A DNA stretch of 64,000 bases from Xestospongia muta (Eukaryota > Porifera > Demospongiae > Haplosclerida > Petrosiidae): the NCBI GenBank assembly GCA_963693285.1, contig OY848929.1, positions 3,474,501 to 3,538,500 of the forward strand. Reading direction: 5' to 3'. The position numbers and the translations under genes were made by a program. This document shows, piece after piece, positions 61,301-64,000 of this stretch. The notes beneath the pieces are model-generated. The model had not been told where the DNA came from. It was given only the letters and a program-made list of their open reading frames with translations, and ran no database searches. Numbering within the stretch: position 1 is the stretch's first letter; each line of letters starts with the position of its first letter.

Positions 61301-62316
61301 GCAACACTTTCTGTTAGTGATTCTACAATACAAAGAGTTTCGTGTGGGTGATGATAATATAAGAATTCCCACTAGCCATTTTGACACCTGCTTTCTATTA
61401 ACATCTCAAGCAGAATGTGTTGAACCCATGCAAAGAAAGTTTTTCCCATACTCACGAAAGTCAAATCAAGCATTCTTTGTGAACAATTTTTATTTTAAAA
61501 ATTTGTTTTATTATTGTTATAAATACAATGCAGTTTTAAAGGTTAAAAACTTTGGAGTGACTTACAGAATATTAGAAAACAGAACAACTAGAACTTTTGA
61601 AGCATGACATTCATCATTGTAGCACTCATGGTAAAGTCTAAACCAATTTATTGGCTGTCTCTTAGCTGGAGTGGTCAGACAACAAATTTGTTTAAGGTTT
61701 TAACTTAATGAAGCACACATAAACAGGTTGCAGCAAAGCTCTATGTATGTTTCTTTTATAGCCTTTAATATGGTGTCCTGATAAAATTAGAATGTGTGCT
61801 AATTTCAATAACTCACTTTAGATCTATCCAGCAGTAATGGTTGTTAATAACCTGCATTTCCTCTTTATTTACATTTTGATTTAAGGGCGTTTTCTCTAGC
61901 TAAAGTTTGATATGAGTTTGTTGCATGCATGAACACATAAGGTTGCATTTCTTTATATTAGGTATCATCTTGAAATCATTAAGGAATACGGTTCCATACA
62001 GACAGCGTTATCGAACCTGAAAGTAAAATATCCTGAGATCAAAGCTATTCTAATGGGTACTCGTTCTACTGACCCTCATTCAGGTAAAGTGATTTATAAA
62101 AAGTATTATTCTCAACTTTATCACAGATTCATTATCGGAATTTTCTCCTACTGACTCAGAATGGCCTAATTACATGAGAATTCACGTTATTTTAGTGAGT
62201 ATATGGAATTCCTAAATGTCACAACTCTTATAACTATTATAGAAATGGTCTTATTCTGATATTTGGATATTTTTGCGGATATTTAGAGTGCCTTATTGCA
62301 GGTTGTATGACATGGG
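43299..62316 (+). CDS. FLAD1: FAD synthase (FLAD1 ortholog), 12 exons seen, 3' end not in view
   Basis: Transfers AMP from ATP to FMN to make FAD, the last step from riboflavin to FAD. Exons: 43299-43335, 45302-45390, 45435-45558, 48519-48631, 52937-53062, 53818-53966, 54017-54163, 58498 or 58539-58691, 59333-59506, 61962-62083, 62127-62194, 62243-62316. About 458 residues are visible. The N-terminal molybdopterin-binding-like domain ([32 protein letters not shown]) is followed by the PAPS-reductase-like synthetase domain ([23 protein letters not shown]-x-x-WP; VPYC-x-LYD-x-G). The expected C-terminus (about 45-50 residues after GYTS) was not found before 64000. It starts [13 protein letters not shown] with no presequence, like a cytosolic isoform. 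All junctions keep phase except exon 7/8. It appears functional. Confidence 0.93.
45302..45390 (+). CDS. FLAD1: FLAD1 exon 2
   Basis: Acceptor gttatag; encodes [20 protein letters not shown] and GIRVVK. Donor gtatct opens a 44-bp intron. Confidence 0.93.
45435..45558 (+). CDS. FLAD1: FLAD1 exon 3
   Basis: Encodes [15 protein letters not shown] and [16 protein letters not shown], the signature of the molybdopterin-binding-like fold. Donor gttagt, phase 1. Confidence 0.95.
45559..48518 (+). other. FLAD1 intron 3 (2.96 kb)
   Basis: AT-rich. A short duplicated motif (ttttaagcaaatgaaaaattt) lies near 46080-46135 and ccatccctgttg is repeated near 46500. The RecQ-like pseudogene occupies its 3' third. 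Nothing else is recognised. Confidence 0.7.
47474..48324 (+). pseudogene. RecQ-like helicase pseudogene in FLAD1 intron 3
   Basis: Pieces in RecQ order: [14 protein letters not shown] (Walker A region, normally TGYGKS, here damaged), [17 protein letters not shown] (motif Ia), DEAHCVI-stop-W (DEAH box), [20 protein letters not shown] (motif III) and [20 protein letters not shown] (motifs V-VI). They use several frames with stops between. The sense is the same as FLAD1. Confidence 0.8.
48519..48631 (+). CDS. FLAD1: FLAD1 exon 4
   Basis: Acceptor cctttcag; encodes [20 protein letters not shown] and ends LLKMTM at gtgagt. Aligns with the QAFGDELKPHPKL region of vertebrate FLAD1. Confidence 0.93.
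48632..52936 (+). other. FLAD1 intron 4 (4.3 kb)
   Basis: It contains a retroelement fragment (49240-49600) and a diverged repeat stretch at about 49620-50900, in which ccatgtgctat and ttgccaggttt recur roughly every 250-400 bp. Otherwise AT-rich with no gene. Confidence 0.6.
49240..49600 (-). pseudogene. retroelement pol C-terminal fragment
   Basis: Minus strand: [14 protein letters not shown] and [18 protein letters not shown], resembling the C-terminal (nuclease-like) end of some invertebrate retroelement polyproteins. Stops lie between the pieces. Confidence 0.5.
52937..53062 (+). CDS. FLAD1: FLAD1 exon 5
   Basis: Acceptor gtttag; [20 protein letters not shown] followed by [14 protein letters not shown]; donor gtaagt. 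Phase 0 at both ends. Confidence 0.95.
53818..53966 (+). CDS. FLAD1: FLAD1 exon 6
   Basis: Acceptor attatag; [20 protein letters not shown] and [12 protein letters not shown] up to GSYPDDSE; donor gtgata, then a 50-bp intron. Confidence 0.93.
54017..54163 (+). CDS. FLAD1: FLAD1 exon 7
   Basis: Acceptor ccttccag; [20 protein letters not shown] and [11 protein letters not shown]; donor AG/gtatgt leaves phase 2. Confidence 0.9.
54252..54733. mobile_element. TA-flanked MITE in FLAD1 intron 7
   Basis: About 482 bp between TA dinucleotides with imperfect inverted ends (CTGTATATTGGGAAAC against CCGTATATCAGGAAAC), and internal tttttgcgaatt in both orientations. Tc1/mariner-like by the TA target. 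A related tttttgcgg stretch is in intron 1 near 44570-44630. Confidence 0.65.
54885..54945 (-). ncRNA. hammerhead-like motif in PLE 2, degenerate
   Basis: Minus strand: CTGATGA, a TGACAG...CTGTCA hairpin, then AAAAC where GAAAC is expected. Order and position match PLE 1, but the catalytic G of GAAA is not seen and stems I and III are not established. Confidence 0.35.
54969..56600 (-). CDS. PLE 2 reverse transcriptase plus GIY-YIG endonuclease, open frame lacking its N-terminus
   Basis: 543 codons without a stop. RT motifs in order: [19 protein letters not shown] (about residue 40), [15 protein letters not shown] (about 91), [18 protein letters not shown] (about 156), [14 protein letters not shown] (the DD catalytic pair, about 190), then [11 protein letters not shown]. 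The GIY-YIG domain follows at about 410 ([20 protein letters not shown], then EHQRAVQQ). It is shorter than a full PLE protein; the first Met lies near the truncation and is probably not the true start. The intact length suggests a fairly recent insertion. Confidence 0.88.
   Translation of the reverse strand: MNLPSTLKDIELNILMKCRGIPSVKSILQSTVPKIHKLDAPLRPIVSFYSSPTYHLSKHLSLILSPLVGNSISRVRNSCDFVTSHQLKDEIMVSFDVVSLFTKVPTKLAIQVARQRLEEDANLTDRTTLSIDNIICLLEFCLDATYFSFRGKYYKQIFGTAMGSPVSVTVANMVMENVEQRALSSFDYKLIFWKRYVDDTFAALPASIVHRFHKHLNSIEPSIQFTVEIEENGRLPFLDVLITRDDDGTLCSSVYRKKTHTDQYLQYSSHHPSSHKQSVARTLFTRASTHSSSLVQRAEEETHIIEALHNNGYPNTFIMDCHKKVRQKRPTPSLLSNSTISDTPPPIRVTIPYVQGQSEAIRRILRSLDIQVIFRPLTTLRRIISRPKDPLPVSSQTGVVYYISCQDCSSSYVGQTGRSLQQHIKEHQRAVQQQNTSTNALAEHAWHKGHKINWDNPTILAHHPYLMQRCILESWHIHHHKGTINREQGPIPQIYLTLQKKVHEPHPTHVHPFLVRRYEQHHLMGCLPTMKKTLTFEPTVEYK
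56590..57614 (-). pseudogene. Ty3/Gypsy retrotransposon gag-pol remnant
   Basis: Minus strand: after a Gag-like lysine- and glutamine-rich stretch with stops comes [19 protein letters not shown] and then [24 protein letters not shown], matching the Ty3/Gypsy RT start (LDLASGYWQIPL) with TAG in place of Gln, then FSLFEFA. It is cut by PLE 2 at about 56595. Next to the LTR lies TTTTTGGTGCCAGGGTGGGA, a primer-binding-site-like sequence. Confidence 0.75.
57615..58080 (-). repeat. probable LTR of the Gypsy remnant, with a MITE inside
   Basis: On the minus strand the sequence up to TTTCGTGACA ends in CA and is followed by the primer-site-like TTTTTGGTGCCAGGG, as at the 3' border of a 5' LTR. The other LTR border was not established; 58080 is a rough limit. 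Confidence 0.4.
57697..57945. mobile_element. 249-bp MITE with TA target duplication
   Basis: TA (57695-57696) and TA (57946-57947) flank ends that are inverted copies: TGGGGCGCTGTTTCTGTCAA and TGGGGTGCCATTTGTGTCAA (reading inward). The interior is AT-rich with repeated catgatttatt-type motifs. Tc1/mariner-like or related. Confidence 0.75.
58498..58691 (+). CDS. FLAD1: FLAD1 exon 8, start uncertain
   Basis: The open frame from acceptor cacatag (58498) reads [20 protein letters not shown] and later [20 protein letters not shown], with donor AG/gtattt. The 3' half aligns with the LQTIETSLAQY region before the synthetase domain. Using 58498 needs phase 0, but exon 7 ends in phase 2 and the join would hit a stop. 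An acceptor at gatttaag/T (exon from 58539) or gttag/T (58545) joins in phase. Otherwise a small exon lies between 54164 and 58497. Confidence 0.7.
59333..59506 (+). CDS. FLAD1: FLAD1 exon 9
   Basis: Acceptor tttctttag; [20 protein letters not shown] contains the nucleotide-binding GGKDCT loop of the FAD synthetase domain, then [18 protein letters not shown]; donor AG/gtaggc. Confidence 0.95.
59507..61961 (+). other. FLAD1 intron 9 (2.46 kb)
   Basis: It holds a (TATG)n/(CATG)n microsatellite at 59974-60084. The rest is AT-rich; the 105-codon open stretch at 61290-61607 has no recognisable domain or splice context. Confidence 0.65.
59974..60084. repeat. (TATG)n-(CATG)n-(CATA)n microsatellite
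   Basis: Tetranucleotide runs of TATG then CATG, followed by a tail that is partly the reverse complement, so the region can fold back. Confidence 0.95.
61962..62083 (+). CDS. FLAD1: FLAD1 exon 10
   Basis: Acceptor tatattag; [20 protein letters not shown], then [13 protein letters not shown]; donor gtaaag and a 43-bp intron. Confidence 0.95.
62127..62194 (+). CDS. FLAD1: FLAD1 exon 11
   Basis: Acceptor tatcacag; [20 protein letters not shown], the conserved FSPTD-x-x-WP-x-x-MRI segment; donor gtgagt and a 48-bp intron. Human FLAD1 has CSLCPFSPTD; the Cys residues are absent here. Confidence 0.93.
62243..62316 (+). CDS. FLAD1: FLAD1 exon 12
   Basis: Acceptor attatag; [25 protein letters not shown]; donor GG/gtaaga in phase 2, awaiting a following exon that should begin with YTS. 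Confidence 0.93.
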
Positions 62317-64000
62317 GTAAGAATTTTCAATATCATTGTAGATATGAACAACTAATTCAAACATGGTTGATTAGATTGTGTAAAGAGCATGAAATGCTGA
62401 ACCATAAACATCACACTGTTTTATTTCTAAAGTAACATACAGCTATGCGGTTAATTGTCAGAACAATGAAGATTCTGTTTAAAATTTTATATAGTTAAAC
62501 AAATGGATGCTAAACCTTTGTGTGAAGACAGTCATTATTTAAATTTTGATAGAGCAATTATTTTTAACATGTTGAGCTACATAAACTGTACAATTCTAAA
62601 TCTAAACAGTATATTATTTTCAATACAGATTAAAACAACCAATGTATTTTAACATATATACAACTTCTATGTAACCATAACATTGGTTAAATCATCTAAT
62701 CAATTTGTAAAGTGATATTATTATTTGATACAATTTGGTTGTGTCAATAAAGTTATTAATATTGTTATAATGCCATAGATGTAATTATAAGTTTGATCAA
62801 TTAAAAAAAATATGCACTTTTTTCATTGTGTTCATTCATGATCATACCAGCAGTGTTGCTGCCTCTGTGGGAATGGCACAATGCTCTTCTTTCTTGTATT
62901 CTACATCATTTAGCTATGTGCTTTTGTTAATTTCCATCAGGCATATTTGAGCTCTTTAAAACAGAAAACTGTAATTTTAATAGAGGCTGCTTGGAAGTAG
63001 ACTCTTCATGAGATTTTATTTTAAATGTAATTCAGAAATAGTGAAAATGGAAGTCAGTACATCGGCATTAACCATGGAGCCTGTTTCAAGTGGTTGAATT
63101 TCATTTCTCCTGAAAGACTTATCTATTTTGTTCCTATAGTCAAGGAATTTAGAAATAGAAAGATCTTTTGTGTACTTCATCTAGCATATACTGGTTAAAT
63201 ATCTGAAGAAACATTTCATTCCTTGATAATAAGTTGTTTCAAAAGAAATCAATGCCAACAATAGTGTTGTTTTAGTTGATAAAATGTTTTAGTAAACATA
63301 TGTAAAGTACATTCAGTTTAGTTTTACTTTAGTAGCTCATTCAAATTTCTTTAGTTTCAGTTTTAGTTCAGAGCAACTATTTTTATCATACTTTAGTTCA
63401 AGTGAAGTGGCATTTAGAGCATTATTAAACAAGATTAATGAAAACATTAGGTCATACTGTACAACATTTCTTAAAGGAGTGTCTTTGATTTTTCCAGGAT
63501 ATGAGCTATATTTAAACAGTGAAAACAATCCAGATTTTATGATGGCAATGCATGTAGTTATATTTAGTTACAGCTAGTAGCAGCTATAAATAAAGTTTCC
63601 TCATAAGCAGATCTTGATATGTAGTTAGGTTTTCTGGGGAAGACGAATGAAAAATAACTTCAGCTATTATAATTAATGAAATATTATAAAAATAAAAATT
63701 ATTAGTTATAGTTTGGTTTGGGTAACAAAACATTTTAGTTTTAGTTTTAGCTTTACTGTTAGTTTTAGCAATATTAAAGTACTCAATTTACATTTAGTTG
63801 TAGTTAGTATATACTTGAAGGTTATCTCCTGTATTAAAATATATTTTATTTTTAATTTTGGTTCACTAAAACAACTCTAACCTGGCCCGACAGGTAGCTT
63901 AAAGATCTCAAAAATCATGAAATGTTGAGAAAGTTGCTATATTGACTCATTAGCTGCTTGATAGCTCTGTCACTATATTAATATTTACCCTTCAATTTTG
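62317..64000 (+). other. FLAD1 3' intron sequence; no further exon recognised
   Basis: AT-rich. A short (TTTTAG)n-like run lies at about 63734-63770. I looked for the GYTSLG-type continuation and did not find it, so it is probably beyond the window. Confidence 0.5.

Noticed and set aside
61290..61607. 105-codon frame as a FLAD1 exon
   Set aside because: No similarity to FLAD1; exons 9 and 10 join in phase without it.
62317..64000. Terminal FLAD1 exon within the window
   Set aside because: No acceptor followed by a YTS-like continuation in the required phase was found on reading.

Overview
The window is AT-rich animal nuclear DNA: spliced genes with GT-AG introns, LINE, Penelope, Ty3/Gypsy and THAP-transposase remnants, and long satellites. 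Introns are either tiny (43-50 bp) or several kb, and immunoglobulin-domain exons have phase 1-1 borders. My best guess is an early-branching metazoan, most likely a demosponge (low confidence; a cnidarian is not excluded). No operon, CRISPR, phage or tRNA feature was recognised.

Layout. (1) 1-8437: a 145-bp satellite that reverses orientation three times and is split by a 5'-truncated Penelope-like element (PLE) whose inverted arms carry a hammerhead-ribozyme-like core. (2) 8.5-21.2 kb: a heavily duplicated region. It holds a 12-copy, ~139-bp array in which every unit carries a 60-nt exon-like cassette on the minus strand, bordered by inverted 15-bp minisatellites, followed by a 2.9-kb tandem duplication with more exon-like cassettes on the same strand. 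A 1-kb piece of this family recurs inverted at 32.5-33.5 kb. (3) 21.4-26.1 kb: a decayed, internally duplicated copy of the C-terminal ubiquitin-ligase part of a MYCBP2/PHR-type protein, interrupted by a Helentron-like non-autonomous element. (4) 27.4-28.5 kb: two well-preserved Ig-like exons between broken ones. (5) 33.5-39.5 kb (minus): a dead THAP-DDE transposon whose first intron contains a nearly full-length LINE. (6) 39.5-42.4 kb: a perfect 39-bp hairpin, an element with 38-bp inverted repeats, and retroelement pieces in opposing orientations. (7) 42.8 kb to the end (plus): FLAD1, the FAD synthase gene.

FLAD1 is the one conserved, apparently functional gene. Twelve exons (43299-62316) encode a molybdopterin-binding-like domain followed by the PAPS-reductase-like FAD synthetase domain; the last exon(s) lie beyond what I can recognise. 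Reading frame and phase agree across all junctions except exon 7/8. Its introns have collected a RecQ-like helicase pseudogene, a retroelement fragment, two TA-flanked MITEs, a Ty3/Gypsy remnant and a second PLE. A hAT-like MITE with 8-bp target duplications sits about 340 bp upstream of its start codon.
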